A stretch of 64,000 nucleotides of DNA from Macrolepiota albuminosa (Eukaryota > Basidiomycota > Agaricomycetes > Agaricales > Agaricaceae): positions 558,001-622,000 of the forward strand of contig JAMWFC010000082.1 in assembly GCA_027475525.1 (NCBI GenBank). Reading direction: 5' to 3'. Positions 12,847-23,721 of the stretch are shown here, one piece after another. The notes under the pieces were generated by a model. That model saw nothing but the letters and a program-made list of their open reading frames with translations. It ran no database searches and had not been told where the DNA came from. Made by a program: the position numbers and the translations under genes. Each line of letters opens with the position of its first letter. Within the stretch, counting starts at the first letter, position 1.

Positions 12847-13000
12847 CTTGCTCAACTGGCAAACGGCGGCCCGGGGACAGACTCACGTGTCCCGAGTCTT
12901 CCTGCGATCAATCTACACGAGCTCTTGCTCAACTGGCAAACGGCGGCCCGGGGACAGACTCACGTGTCCCGAGTCTTCCTGCGATCAATCTACACGAGCT
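12847..13000. repeat. exact 77-bp tandem duplication
   Basis: Bases 12847-12923 and 12924-13000 are identical, in non-coding DNA just upstream of the hairpin pair. Same unit length as the other 13 duplications. Confidence 0.95.
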
Positions 13001-13054
13001 ACGATTCGTGCCTTCGGCACGAATTTCGTAGCTCGTTGGGGGCTTCGCCCCCAA
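12994..13054. repeat. two adjacent strong hairpins
   Basis: The first is a 19-bp stem: ACGAGCTACGA plus TTCGTGCC, loop TTC, then GGCACGAA, a two-base bulge and TCGTAGCTCGT. The second is TTGGGGGC, loop TTC, GCCCCCAA (13036-13054). Both end just before the copia target duplication. The 14-mer ACGAGCTACGATTC recurs at 20951-20964 in an unrelated place, so this is probably part of a dispersed element. Confidence 0.8.
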
Positions 13055-13059
13055 ACCCC

Positions 13060-13323
13060 TGTTGAGTACAACAGCTGACTACTTCCTAATTTCGACAATC
13101 GTATGTTTTTCAATCGGTCGTTACTTGTGACACCTCAGTGTTTCCAACCACTGAGGTGTAAGTCAATCCTTATATCACACTTAATATATTACTGATAGTC
13201 TGTAGTATCTCTTTGTTACTACAGGTAGATACCCAATATATTGCAAAGTGTTTCCAACCACTGAGGTTATCTCTTTGTTACTACAGTTATCCGAGATCCC
13301 CCGAGACCGGTCCAACCTCAACA
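13060..13323 (+). repeat. copia 5' LTR (264 bp)
   Basis: Starts TGTTGAG and ends CCTCAACA. It contains the palindrome CACCTCAGTG...CACTGAGGTG and the pair CTGTAGT...ACTACAG. Once the 77-bp duplication is discounted, the 3' LTR has the same length. Confidence 0.95.
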
Positions 13324-13336
13324 GGTTATGGGCCCC
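13324..13336 (+). promoter_or_regulatory. primer binding site, anticodon-arm half of initiator tRNA-Met
   Basis: Directly after the LTR comes GGTTATGGGCCCC. Its complement contains CCCATAACC, the anticodon loop (CAU) and stem of initiator tRNA-Met, not a tRNA 3' end. Drosophila copia is known to prime with a half tRNA of this kind. Confidence 0.75.
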
Positions 13337-13401
13337 GACGTTACCTATGATATTTCGTCAACAAAGTTGACAGTCCCGACGCTTGCGGCTCCACATACCA
13401 G

Positions 13402-15306
13402 GAACACGTCACAAATGCCGTAACATCAAAGAAGCTCCGGAGACACCTTACGGGTACTGCGCGTAAGCCGGTCATGCTCGTTGAGCGTGAGGGATCATTC
13501 TACCATGATGACAAGTCCTTGGCTCCATTATCCGACGATCAGGTCGATGAGGTTGAGGATGCCATGGAGGAATGGTTGCAGAGAGAGGCTCAGGTCCGCG
13601 AGATCATATACAGCATGGTTGACCAGTCTACTTTTCACCAAGTCAAGGGTGAACCCACTGTTGCTGCTATCTGGAAGAAACTCGTGTCGATTCATGGCAA
13701 CAAAGGAGCTATGTACGAAACCGACCTCCTTGTCCAACTGCAAAACACCCACTTCGTCAAAAACAGCGAAGTCGACATGCGTACTCACCTCGCTAGCATG
13801 GTTGTAATCAAAGAGCGCCTCGCAGAAATTGGTTGTCCCTTGTCCGATGCGTCATTTGCAAGTTATATCCGTACATCACTATCTCTTGCCCCCACATATA
13901 AACCATTGTTCACGACACTTGCAACATCCACACGCACCTCTGGAAAGCCAGTTTCAAGCCAGGATCTTATCTGGCATCTCAATGAGGAAGCAAACAGTGC
14001 AGCAATTGAAACAAATATCAATCGCCAACATGAAGCAATGATTGCAGCACATGCAAAAGCTCGCGGTGACTCTAAAGACACAAAAGGAAAAGGAAAATCG
14101 AAGTCAGAGTCTAAAGATAAGGATAAGCGGCACTGCAACAACTGTGACAAAGATGGACACACCAAAGATAAATGTTTCGAGGAAGGTGGAGGTATGGAAG
14201 ATAAGGCACCTGAGTGGTGGTTGAAAAAGCACAAGGGGAAAGGAAAGGACAAAGCAGACAAGAACAAGTCAGCAAATGCCACCGAAACCGAAAAAGAGGA
14301 GGAAAATTACGCCTTCCTCACTTCTCTTGCTATTGATGCCCCCGATGACAATGCAAACAACAACATGGCACTTGCTGTTACGTCCGGACACAACCATGAA
14401 GCCCATGCCGCATCCCCATCTGCCGGAATTATAATTGATTGTGGCGCTAGCAGCCATTTCTCGCCATCTCGCAAAAAATTCATAAACTACCAGGAAATTA
14501 ATCCTGAACCAGTCCGTGCAGCCGATGGACGTACCTTCAGCGCTCTTGGCAGGGGAGATCTGCGAATCTGTCTACCCATGAAGACGGGGGAAAAGTCAGT
14601 CCCCATTCTTCTCAAAAGGGTTTACTATGCACCAACTATGGCATTCACACTGGTGTCCGTATCATGTCTTGATCGTGCCGGTTGTTCTCTCCTCATCGAG
14701 GACAGAATGTGTGTCATTAGAAGTCCAAAGCCACAACGTTGTGTCATTGGTCGTGTCCCAGCAATTCGTGGACTATACCGTGCCGACGGATCAATACCCT
14801 CCTGGAATCACATCGTGAATATTGCATCAAAGTCTATCTCGATCAATGAGCTCCACCGTCAGATGGGGCACATAAATCACAAAGACTTACGTGAGGCAGT
14901 CCGCCTTGGGGCTGTCATTGGTGTTGAACTTGACATGTCATCAGAACCTGAGTTCTGTGAAGCATGTGTCAAAGGGAAGGCACAGCGTCAGTTGTTCCCA
15001 AAGAAGAGTGAAACTAAGTACACTCACTATGGGGAAAAGATTGTTGAAGATTTGTGGGGTCCTGCACAGATCAAGTCACTCGGTGGAAACACCTACTCGT
15101 ACACAAACATTGATCTGTACACCCGCAAGGAACACATCACGTTTCTTGCATGTAAGTCTGATGCATTTAAGGCTTACCGTGACTACAAAGCATGGGTTAA
15201 AATCCACCGTGGTGCAAACATCAAGATGTATGGCAGCGACAGAGGCGGTGAGTTCTTGAGCGCTGAAATGAAAGCTCACCAGGGATGCCACTGGTACTGT
15301 TTGTGA
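13402..15306 (+). pseudogene. copia Gag, protease and N-terminal integrase
   Basis: Frame open from upstream of 13474. The Gag core runs to a zinc knuckle HCNNCDKDGHTKDKC (CX2CX4HX4C) near 14131-14175. The protease active site near 14436 reads IIIDCGASSHF; the usual DSGA is DCGA. Next come the GAG-pre-integrase HHCC region (ELHRQMGH...CEACVKGK) and integrase core with DLWGPAQ and GSDRGGEF, giving the first two acidic residues. It ends by frameshift at about 15290 (TGA 15306). The usual Gag N terminus before 13474 is not in this frame. Confidence 0.9.
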
Positions 15307-16087
15307 TCTCACCGTGCATCATTCTCCCTAATCCAATGGCATTGCTAAATGCGCAAATCGTACTGTCATTGAGGGTGCACGCACCATGTTAATTGCATCA
15401 GGCCTCCCTAAATACCTCTGGGCAGAGGCTAAACGTCATATGGTCTGGCTACGGAACAGGACACTAACCCGTGCCACTCCTGACAACCTAACACCATATC
15501 AGATGGCAACAGGACATAAACCCAACATAGCGCAAGTACACAAATGGGGAGTGCATGCCTACATCAAGCTGCACAGTGCAGGCAAGCTCGATCCTAAAGT
15601 TGGAGAGGGGAAGTTTGTTGGCATCGATGACGAATCAAAGGGGTATAGGATATACTGGCCTGGGAAACATCAGATTACAATCGAGAGAGATGTTTACTTC
15701 AACAGAGAAGCAGCTCTCAACCCGGATAATGTCCAGATTGAGGGGGAGTTGGAATCTGTCAATCCAGACAGTCACCAGACCTCAAAATCACTAAACCCTC
15801 CAGAATCGTCACCAGATCCCATATTTAACGATCCTGCCAACAACGTCAAGGTCAAAGAGGTTACCAAAAGCAGTCCCATGCCACAAACCAAGGTTATTAA
15901 CAATGAGAAACACATTGAGAACCTGCAAGAGTCGCCTCAAACAGTCTCAGACAACCCACAGGCAGAGAACTTGCCCTCTCCCAATGCGCCGCACCTCAAG
16001 AAGCGTCGAAATTCACTGACTGGCCTCCAACAATTTGATCCCAAACTATATGGCCGAGGACAGCGTCGCAACACCCCTGTAGCGTAG
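15307..16087 (+). pseudogene. copia integrase C-terminal part
   Basis: Continues in the +1 frame. Near 15341 the conserved N-G-V-A-E motif reads NGIAKCANRT, so the third catalytic residue of the DDE triad is lysine. Downstream GARTMLIASGLPKYLWAEA and the HKWGVHAYIK region are well preserved. The frame stops inside the inserted hairpin element that begins at 16077. Confidence 0.88.
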
Positions 16088-16310
16088 TCCGCTATGTGGC
16101 GTTGGCCACATAGCTTTACTTACTGTATATTAGTACATATTATATTATATTTATTATAATATAATATTTATTTACATTCGTATATAATTAGTTACTCAGC
16201 TGCTTACAAAGCAGCTTATTTTGTTGTAAACTACATTGTCAATAGACCGGTCTGGTCTGATTCAGTGTTGTGTGCACACTAAGCTCTCTCAAATTCGTAA
16301 CTTCGTTACA
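16077..16310 (+). mobile_element. 234-bp three-hairpin element, copy 1 (inserted in copia pol)
   Basis: The segment from CTGTAGCGTAGTCC to CGTTACA is about 78 percent alike by eye to 55076-55310, while flanks are unrelated. It holds three perfect hairpins: GCTATGTGGC/GCCACATAGC (16091-16114), AGCTGCTT/AAGCAGCT (16198-16216) and GTAAC/GTTAC (near 16297-16309), plus an AT-rich palindromic centre. It has no open frame and splits the copia polyprotein. Family unknown. Confidence 0.75.
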
Positions 16311-18002
16311 ACCCCAAAGGATGCAAATTTTGCTGACTATGCTGAGTCTGCACTCATTGTCGACGCCACCGAGATCCTTGAACCTAGCGGAGTCAAAATT
16401 GAAGCTGAGTGGATTCACAATGCGATTGAGCATGCAATGGCAGTAAGTGAAGACATACCATCCATTAAAGACGCACTGAGTGGTAACAAAAGAGAAGATT
16501 GGTCAGCTGCGATAGATGCTGAACTTAGCCAAATCGAGAAACTCAGTACCTGGGAAATTGTCGAGACACCCAAAGATGTCAATGTCATTCCATGTTGGTA
16601 TGTCTTACGATGCAAGCACGGTGCTGATGGACAAATAGTCCGTTACAAAGCTCAACTTGTTGCTAAGGGATTCAAGCAGCAGTTTGGGGTTGATTACTCT
16701 GAAACGTTTGCCCCAACTGTACGTGCCACCACGCTTTGTATTCTTCTGTCAATTGCAGCGTCAAATGGTGCCTCCATTGAACAGGCTGACATTAAAAATG
16801 CCTATCTAAACTCGTCACTCAAAGAAAACGAGGTCATTTTCATGCAGTTTCCACCTCACTATCGGCAGTTCCGTACGTTACCATCCGAGCTTACAAAACT
16901 ACCTGATTCAAAGCTTACATGCCAGCTTAAGCGCCCGCTTTATGGTACAAAGCAGGGCGTCCACCACTGGTATGAGGAAGTGTTCAACACATTTACTGAT
17001 CTCAGATACACTGCTTGTCAGGCTGTTGTTGCTGTTGCAACAGATGACTTTACCATAATTGGCAACTCCATTAAGGTCACCTCACTAATAAAAGAGCAGC
17101 TCAGCAAACGATTCAAAATTGTTAACCTTGGCCCTATCAACTGGCTACTCGGAGTCAGCGTTACTAGAGATCTAAATGCTCACACCATCTCGCTTGGCCA
17201 GCAGGCCTATATCAAACAGATCGTCAAACGCTTTGGCCTTGAGGAGTCATGTACTGCCATAACACCTATGGAACCCGCAGCTGACTTCACGCCAGGTTCC
17301 CCTTTAGTCTCCCCAATGATGCTGTCGACCACAGAGAAAACACGCTATCAAGAGATGATCAGATCACTCATGTATGCGGCTGTAATGACATGTCCCGACA
17401 TTGCTTATGCAGTATTGATTCTGTCTCAGTTTCTCGACGCGCCTCACTCTACCCACATGATAGCTGTCACTCGTGTGTTCCGCTACCTCCACGGCACATT
17501 GAACATGAAGCTCACGCTTGGTGGATCAGAAGCCGAGATTTCCGGCTATTCTGACGCTGACTGGGCCTCACAACTTCATCGGCATTCAATTTCCGGCTTC
17601 ACGTTCTTTATTGGGCACAGCGCTATTTCCTGGAGTTCAAAAAAGCAACCAATCATCATGCTTTCCAGCACAGAATCCGAATATGTTGCCTTGACGCACT
17701 CTGCCAAGGAAATAATATGGATACACAAGCTTCTTCGAGATCTTTCCTTCTTCAATTCTTTCTCTTTATCTACTGACTTATACTGCGACAATCAAGGTGC
17801 CATTTGGCTCTCAAAAGACGCAACATTTCACGCATATACAAAACACATTGATGTTCATTTCCATTTCATTCGTCAGACTGTATCCTCCGGTCACGTTCAC
17901 ATTCACTACCTTTCCACTGCCAATATGATTGCGGACGCATTTACGAAATCGCTAAGTCGCGTCAAGTTCAAGAAGTTCCACGAACTACTTGGCGTCGCCT
18001 AA
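16236..18002 (+). pseudogene. copia reverse transcriptase and RNase H
   Basis: The RT starts properly near 16309 (DANFADYAESAL) after the hairpin insertion. Motifs seen: WYVLRCKHG, YKAQLVAKGFKQ, YSETFAPTV, EQADIKNAYLNS, LKRPLYGTKQG, and the active-site pair in VAVATDDFTI. The segment between LRYTACQ and VAVATDD looks about a dozen residues short. RNase H follows with YSDADWAS, SSTESEYVAL, LYCDNQGA and the C-terminal H-I-D-V-H-F-H-F-I-R block, ending LLGVA then TAA 18002. Confidence 0.92.
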
Positions 18003-18015
18003 TCCGTGTTCACAT

Positions 18016-18025
18016 CAAGGGGGAG
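18016..18025 (+). promoter_or_regulatory. copia polypurine tract
   Basis: AAGGGGGAG directly before the 3' LTR; expected plus-strand DNA primer. Confidence 0.8.
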
Positions 18026-18366
18026 TGTTGAGTACAACAGCTGACTACTTCCTAATTTGGACAATTGTATGTTTTTCAATTGGTCGTTACTTGTGACACC
18101 TCAGTGTTTCCAACCACTGAGGTGTAAGTCAATCCTTATATCACACTTAATATATTACTGATAGTCTGTAGTATCTCTTTGTTACTACAGGTAGATACCC
18201 AATATATTGCACTTATATCACACTTAATATATTACTGATAGTCTGTAGTATCTCTTTGTTACTACAGGTAGATACCCAATATATTGCAAAGTGTTTCCAA
18301 TCACTGAGGTTATCTCTTTGTTACTACAGTTATGCGAGATCCCCCAAGACCAGTCCAACCTCAACA
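18026..18366 (+). repeat. copia 3' LTR (341 bp, includes a 77-bp duplication)
   Basis: Same ends as the 5' LTR. The extra 77 bp is exactly the duplication at 18135-18288. Of about eight base differences from the 5' LTR, at least four are CpG to TpG or CpA changes in this copy. Confidence 0.95.
18135..18288. repeat. exact 77-bp tandem duplication in the 3' LTR
   Basis: Bases 18135-18211 and 18212-18288 repeat. Removing one copy makes the LTR 264 bp like its partner. Confidence 0.95.
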
Positions 18367-18439
18367 ACCCCCCCCCAACTAAGCCTCCACCCTAACCTCA
18401 CTTCGTTCGGTTAGGGCTCCAAATATGTATAGAGAACTC

Positions 18440-20502
18440 AGTGCTTAATCCCAGCCTCAACCTCACTTCGTTTGGTTAAGGCCTCGGTAATCGCAACTCA
18501 CTTTGTTTGGTTAAGGCCTTGGTAATCGCAATTCAATGCTTAATCCCAGCCTCAACCTCACTTTGTTCGGTTAAGGCCTTGGTAATCGCAACTCAGTGCT
18601 TATTCCCGGCCTCAACCTCACTTTGGCCTCAACCTCACTTTGTTCGGTTAAGGCCTTGGTAATCGCAACTCAGTGCTTATTCCCGGCCTCAACCTCACTT
18701 TGTTCGGTTAAGGCCTTGGTAATCGCAACTCAGTGCTTATTCCCGGCCTCAACCTCACTTTGTTCGGTTAAGGCCTTGGTAATCGCAACTCAGTGCTTAT
18801 TCCCGGCCTCAACCTCACTTTGTTCGGTTAAGGCCTCGGCATTTCACAACTCAGTGCTTATTCCCGGCCTCAACCTCACTTTGTTCGGTTAAGGCCTCGG
18901 CATTTCACAACTCAGTGCTTATTCCCGGCCTCAACCTCACTTTGTTCGGTTAAGGCCTCGGCATTTCACAACTCAGTGCTTATTCCCGGCCTCAACCTCA
19001 CTTTGTTCGGTTAAGGCCTCGGCATTTCACAACTCAGTGCTTATTCCCGGCCTCAACCTCACTTTGTTCGGTTAAGGCCTCGGCATTTCACAACTCAGTG
19101 CTTATTCCCGGCCTCAACCTCACTTTGTTCGGTTAAGGCCTCGGCATTTCACAACTCAGTGCTTATTCCCGGCCTCAACCTCACTTTGTTCGGTTAAGGC
19201 CTCGGCATTTCACAACTCAGTGCTTATTCCCGGCCTCAACCTCACTTTGTTCGGTTAAGGCCTCGGCATTTCACAACTCAGTGCTTATTCCCGGCCTCAA
19301 CCTCACTTTGTTCGGTTAAGGCCTCGGCATTTCACAACTCAGTGCTTATTCCCGGCCTCAACCTCACTTTGTTCGGTTAAGGCCTCGGCATTTCACAACT
19401 CAGTGCTTATTCCCGGCCTCAACCTCACTTTGTTCGGTTAAGGCCTCGGCATTTCACAACTCAGTGCTTATTCCCGGCCTCAACCTCACTTTGTTCGGTT
19501 AAGGCCTCGGCATTTCACAACTCAGTGCTTATTCCCGGCCTCAACCTCACTTTGTTCGGTTAAGGCCTCGGCATTTCACAACTCAGTGCTTATTCCCGGC
19601 CTCAACCTCACTTTGTTCGGTTAAGGCCTCGGCATTTCACAACTCAGTGCTTATTCCCGGCCTCAACCTCACTTTGTTCGGTTAAGGCCTCGGCATTTCA
19701 CAACTCAGTGCTTATTCCCGGCCTCAACCTCACTTTGTTCGGTTAAGGCCTCGGCATTTCACAACTCAGTGCTTATTCCCGGCCTCAACCTCACTTTGTT
19801 CGGTTAAGGCCTCGGCATTTCACAACTCAGTGCTTATTCCCGGCCTCAACCTCACTTTGTTCGGTTAAGGCCTCGGCATTTCACAACTCAGTGCTTATTC
19901 CCGGCCTCAACCTCACTTTGTTCGGTTAAGGCCTCGGCATTTCACAACTCAGTGCTTATTCCCGGCCTCAACCTCACTTTGTTCGGTTAAGGCCTCGGCA
20001 TTTCACAACTCAGTGCTTATTCCCGGCCTCAACCTCACTTTGTTCGGTTAAGGCCTCGGCATTTCACAACTCAGTGCTTATTCCCGGCCTCAACCTCACT
20101 TTGTTCGGTTAAGGCCTCGGCATTTCACAACTCAGTGCTTATTCCCGGCCTCAACCTCACTTTGTTCGGTTAAGGCCTCGGCATTTCACAACTCAGTGCT
20201 TATTCCCGGCCTCAACCTCACTTTGTTCGGTTAAGGCCTCGGCATTTCACAACTCAGTGCTTATTCCCGGCCTCAACCTCACTTTGTTCGGTTAAGGCCT
20301 CGGCATTTCACAACTCAGTGCTTATTCCCGGCCTCAACCTCACTTTGTTCGGTTAAGGCCTCGGCATTTCACAACTCAGTGCTTATTCCCGGCCTCAACC
20401 TCACTTTGTTCGGTTAAGGCCTCGGCATTTCACAACTCAGTGCTTATTCCCGGCCTCAACCTCACTTTGTTCGGTTAAGGCCTCGGCATTTCACAACTCA
20501 GT
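18440..20502. repeat. minisatellite, 60-61 bp units
   Basis: From 18804 there are 27 whole units of 61 bp and a partial one ending at 20502, with no variation that I can see. They are preceded by three 60-bp units (about 18625, 18684, 18744) and degenerate units back to about 18400. Each unit carries CCTCAACC..TTCGGTTAAGG, an imperfect hairpin. The 61-bp type has TCGGCATTTCAC where the 60-bp type has TTGGTAATCGC. Confidence 0.97.
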
Positions 20503-20837
20503 CCTCTTTCCACAACTCTCAAAGCATTATTGTAAACTAAATTGAATTTTTCGGATTTTATTCAGCATTTATAAATCTTTAAAAAACTAAAAATCAGTAT
20601 ATTAGTAGCATTTGAATTTTTCCTCATTTTCTGGTAATTTTCCTGGAATTATTTGAGCATTTTCCACTAACATCTCCTGAAAAACAGAGCAATTGAATTT
20701 TTCTTGAAATTTTCAGATTTCATTAAGGATTTATAAATCTCAGAAAAACTAAACTCAGTGTATCAGTAAGCCTTGAATTTTTTCTAATTTTTTAGTGATT
20801 TTATCTGAATTCTTTAAGCATTATCTACCAACATTTA
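20503..20837. repeat. AT-rich segment related to the Helitron 5' region
   Basis: Repeated phrases such as TTGAATTTTTC, ATTTATAAA and AAGCATT match those at 50870-51240, upstream of the Helitron reading frame. No coding potential. May be the truncated start of a second Helitron copy. Confidence 0.55.
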
Positions 20838-21053
20838 TTCAAAACAGACCAAAAAAACAACTATTTGTCAGCCTTAGTCATTGATGACTCAGCTGACAAA
20901 TTTTTAGTCATCACATCAAATTCCCACAAAAGTTGTCGCATTCTATATAGACGAGCTACGATTCTGGTTGTCCCATATATTATAGATAGCATCACGACAG
21001 ACGTCACAATAGCATGGTCTGGGGTTTGAGCTAGGCATAACAAGTTTGAGATA
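20838..21053 (-). repeat. Helitron-associated terminal repeat, copy A
   Basis: Closely matches 51846-52029 in the same orientation. The shared block ends (plus strand) at GAGATATTT, after which the copies diverge. It contains the palindrome TTTGTCAGC...GCTGACAAA with inner GTCAT/ATGAC (20867-20901) and a 36-44 bp insertion starting ACGAGCTACGATTC that the other copy lacks. It abuts the truncated helicase and is plausibly the Helitron 3' end. Confidence 0.6.
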
Positions 21054-22260
21054 TTTAATTTTGAATCTTGAATGAGCTGTCCTACCCCCTTCCAACAATA
21101 AGGCAGCAATGCCAGATGATGCTACACATAATGCCACATCTCCATGGGAACGAACTGCAGCAGCCAGAGTATTGCAGACAAAGGTTTTGCCACATCCTCC
21201 AGCACTGTGAATGAATAGCATCCTGCCCAAATTGTTGTTCACAGAATCCATGACAGCATCAAAAGTCTCCAGTTGTTCCACATTGAACTTGGCTTTGTTT
21301 CCCTCCACTCTTTGCTTGAGGTCCTCAACATCATAATTAGTTTCATCTTCCAAAAGTCTATTGCCTAGAAGAATGATCAGTATTCAAGTCAATCTTTTAT
21401 GCAAATGCCAATTACCTGGAACTATGTTCCAATTCTGTTGAGCCTCTGGCATGTTGGGAAAGTCTTTCAGAGTTTTTCCAAAATTCATCAAAGTGTCATT
21501 GATGAGATAAAGGCCATAGTCATAAATATCCTCATTGGTAAAGATCCGGTCCCTGTACTGCCTAGTATGTTCCAATCTGTGTTGAAGATCATCACAGATA
21601 GAATGCTTGAATTCATTCCATAGAGCCTCAGGAGTGGCAGGAGCACAGTGGAATAGAATAGTGCAAAACAGCTGCCTGAGAGCTGATCCTAGTTGGATTG
21701 GAGCAGCTTCAGTGAGACACTGCCTCCATTCTGCATCATCCTCCAAAAGACCTAGAGCCTTGCATGCTTCTTAATAAGTGGGATAGATATGGCCATTGAC
21801 TGTTCTGAGATCAGCCCATGAAGTTGCATTGGTTACAACAGTCAAGAGCATCCTGAGATAGAACCTTTCTCCCTGTCTTGGTGAAGCAAAATACATCCTT
21901 CCAATTGCTGTCCCTCTCTGCCTCTCCTTCCAACTCTGTTTAGATGCTTCATAAACAAACTTGGTTGGAAAGTTCTGATAAGTGGTGTTATTATTGGGAA
22001 ACCTGGTATTGGCTTCAAACCAAGCTGTGAGTGCAGTCTTGTCTGCATTAGGTCTAGCAGCCACCACCTGTATCGGTTCATCATCTGGGAAATAGACTTC
22101 ATGCTGGTTTTCCAAGTGCACAGGCAATCTGTACACTGAAGGATATTCAGCATGCATGTTGAATTCAAAGATGTGCCAGCAAGCCTCAGGAGCAGAAATG
22201 TATCTGGCATCCAAGTGTTCCTTGATTTCATCCCTCTCCTCCCTAGCAATCTTCAAAGTT

Positions 22261-22414
22261 GTCCTATCATGGCCCTTGTAAATGTACTTGTGAATGTATT
22301 TGATTGCATCCACTGAAGCACAGACTTCCACATTGATGTCCTATCATGGCCCTTGTAAATGTACTTGTGAATGTATTTGATTGCATCCACTGAAGCACAG
22401 ACTTCCACATTGAT
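22261..22414. repeat. exact 77-bp tandem duplication
   Basis: Bases 22261-22337 equal 22338-22414. It lies on the catalytic-tyrosine coding segment of the Helitron and shifts its frame. Confidence 0.95.
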
Positions 22415-22476
22415 ATGATATTGGAATTTGGCTGAGAGATATGGATTGTATGGGACAACATTACGATTGTCATAAC

Positions 22477-22630
22477 GACGACCATGCTTTTCAAAAAAGC
22501 AGCCATTGTTAGGTCTGGCATATTGGGGATAGCCATCATCACCATACTGTGTAGACGACCATGCTTTTCAAAAAAGCAGCCATTGTTAGGTCTGGCATAT
22601 TGGGGATAGCCATCATCACCATACTGTGTA
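22477..22630. repeat. exact 77-bp tandem duplication
   Basis: Bases 22477-22553 equal 22554-22630, within Helitron coding sequence (PQYARPNNGCFFEKHGR). It breaks the frame. Confidence 0.95.
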
Positions 22631-23721
22631 GCCTCTTGAAATTCCTTGGGATATCTCTTGGAACATTTGCCATCTACCATGCACTTGGCATTGGGAAAAT
22701 CTGCTCCACATGGACCATGAACCATATTGGTAGTAACAACCTAATAACAAAGGTCAGTCACTGCATTGATAATTCAAGCAAAGCCAATACCTGATACAAT
22801 TGAGGCTGAGTCACTGGATCAGGAATTTGAGCAGAAACAATAGTGTCCACATGAGCTGCGTCTTTGATCTTGTCGTGATGATGGAAAAAGATTAAGATAT
22901 GTATATGTGGAAGTCCCCTCTTTTGAAATTCAATGGTATGGACAGATGCCACACATTTTCCAAATAGACCATCTTTTATGTCCTTCAAAAGAGCATTCTT
23001 CTTGAGTTCAAATACTCTGGCAACAATATCTGGACGATCAGAAGCTGTTTGCCTCTTTCCATTAACCATAGGTTCCTTCAGCAGAGCCTCTTCTATTTCA
23101 GGCCACTTTGGATTGGCAGTCATAGTGATGAAGAGATCTGGTTTATGGAAATGCCTGCAAATAGCCATAGAGTCCTGGAATAGTTGCTGCATGTGTCGTT
23201 CACTTCCAACATGAGAAGAGGGGAGGACCACATGTCGGCTATGTCTGCATAAGTCTTCATCTCCAGTAGCCACATCAACCACTCCTTGATAGACTTCAGC
23301 CCTAATCTTCTTTTGATTCTGTCTGACCCAGTTGAGCTTTGATTGTTCTATTGATGCCCATGCATCCACAACATATTGCTGGAATAGTCTGCCACTCCAA
23401 AGCAATGCAGCATTAGCTTCCAAAGCTCTCTGCTGCAGCCTATATGCATAATATGCAGTTTGGCTGACATTTTTGGCTCTTTGTTCTCCTGCTGGTCCAA
23501 ATTGAGATTGAATATCGGTATGAAATCCAGGTTCTCCAGTTGGAAATATGATAGTGTAATGCAGAGGAGTGTAATAGGGGTGTAGATGGCTGATTCGCTT
23601 CAATTGACCTCCATGCAGATGCAGGACTATGTCACGGTAATCTGATCGTTCTTCAGAACCATCTCCTGGTATAATTGCAGCAACTCCTTCCTGTTTATTA
23701 GGGTTGTTATAGTGTTGATGG

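Larger units (their letters stand above)
13060..18366 (+). mobile_element. Ty1/copia LTR retrotransposon, complete but defective
   Basis: Two matching LTRs (TGTTGAG...CAACA) flank a gag-pol with copia order: Gag, protease, integrase, reverse transcriptase, RNase H. The flanks are 5-bp direct repeats ACCCC (13055-13059 and 18367-18371), the target duplication. Pol is broken by a +1 frameshift near 15290 and by a 234-bp insertion (16077-16310), and the integrase glutamate is lost, so it is not autonomous. Confidence 0.95.
21054..23721 (-). pseudogene. Helitron Rep (HUH) and truncated Pif1 helicase
   Basis: Rolling-circle transposase. Reading down from 23721: NNPNKQEGVAAIIPGDG, then the Rep region with FITMTANPKWPE and the HUH motif GLPHIHILIFF (near 22890). 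A short intron at about 22743-22788 joins QLYQ to VVTTNMVHGPCG. The two-tyrosine motif is YIHKYIYKGHDR (about 22260-22300). The linker continues to 21384, and the Pif1 part starts near 21353 with Walker A AGGCGKTF and GIAALLL..GRTAHSRFKI. The helicase stops there at 21054; all later motifs are missing. Two 77-bp duplications break the frame and a TAA at 21769 interrupts the linker. Confidence 0.9.

Noticed and set aside
12780..13078. Overlapping frames across the 77-bp duplication and hairpins
   Set aside because: The repeat structure produces them; no splice or protein support.
13060..18366. Copia element as an active, recent insertion
   Set aside because: LTRs are similar, but pol has a frameshift, an inserted element and a lost integrase glutamate.
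18385..18415. Telomeric repeat (TTAGGG)
   Set aside because: GGTTAGGG occurs once as part of a degenerate minisatellite unit hairpin, not as a tandem hexamer.
18596..18892. 98-codon frame through the minisatellite
   Set aside because: It is a translation of the repeat unit; the 61-bp period shifts frame and no independent evidence supports a protein.
18440..20502. CRISPR-like array
   Set aside because: The whole 61-bp unit repeats with no unique spacers, and the context is eukaryotic.
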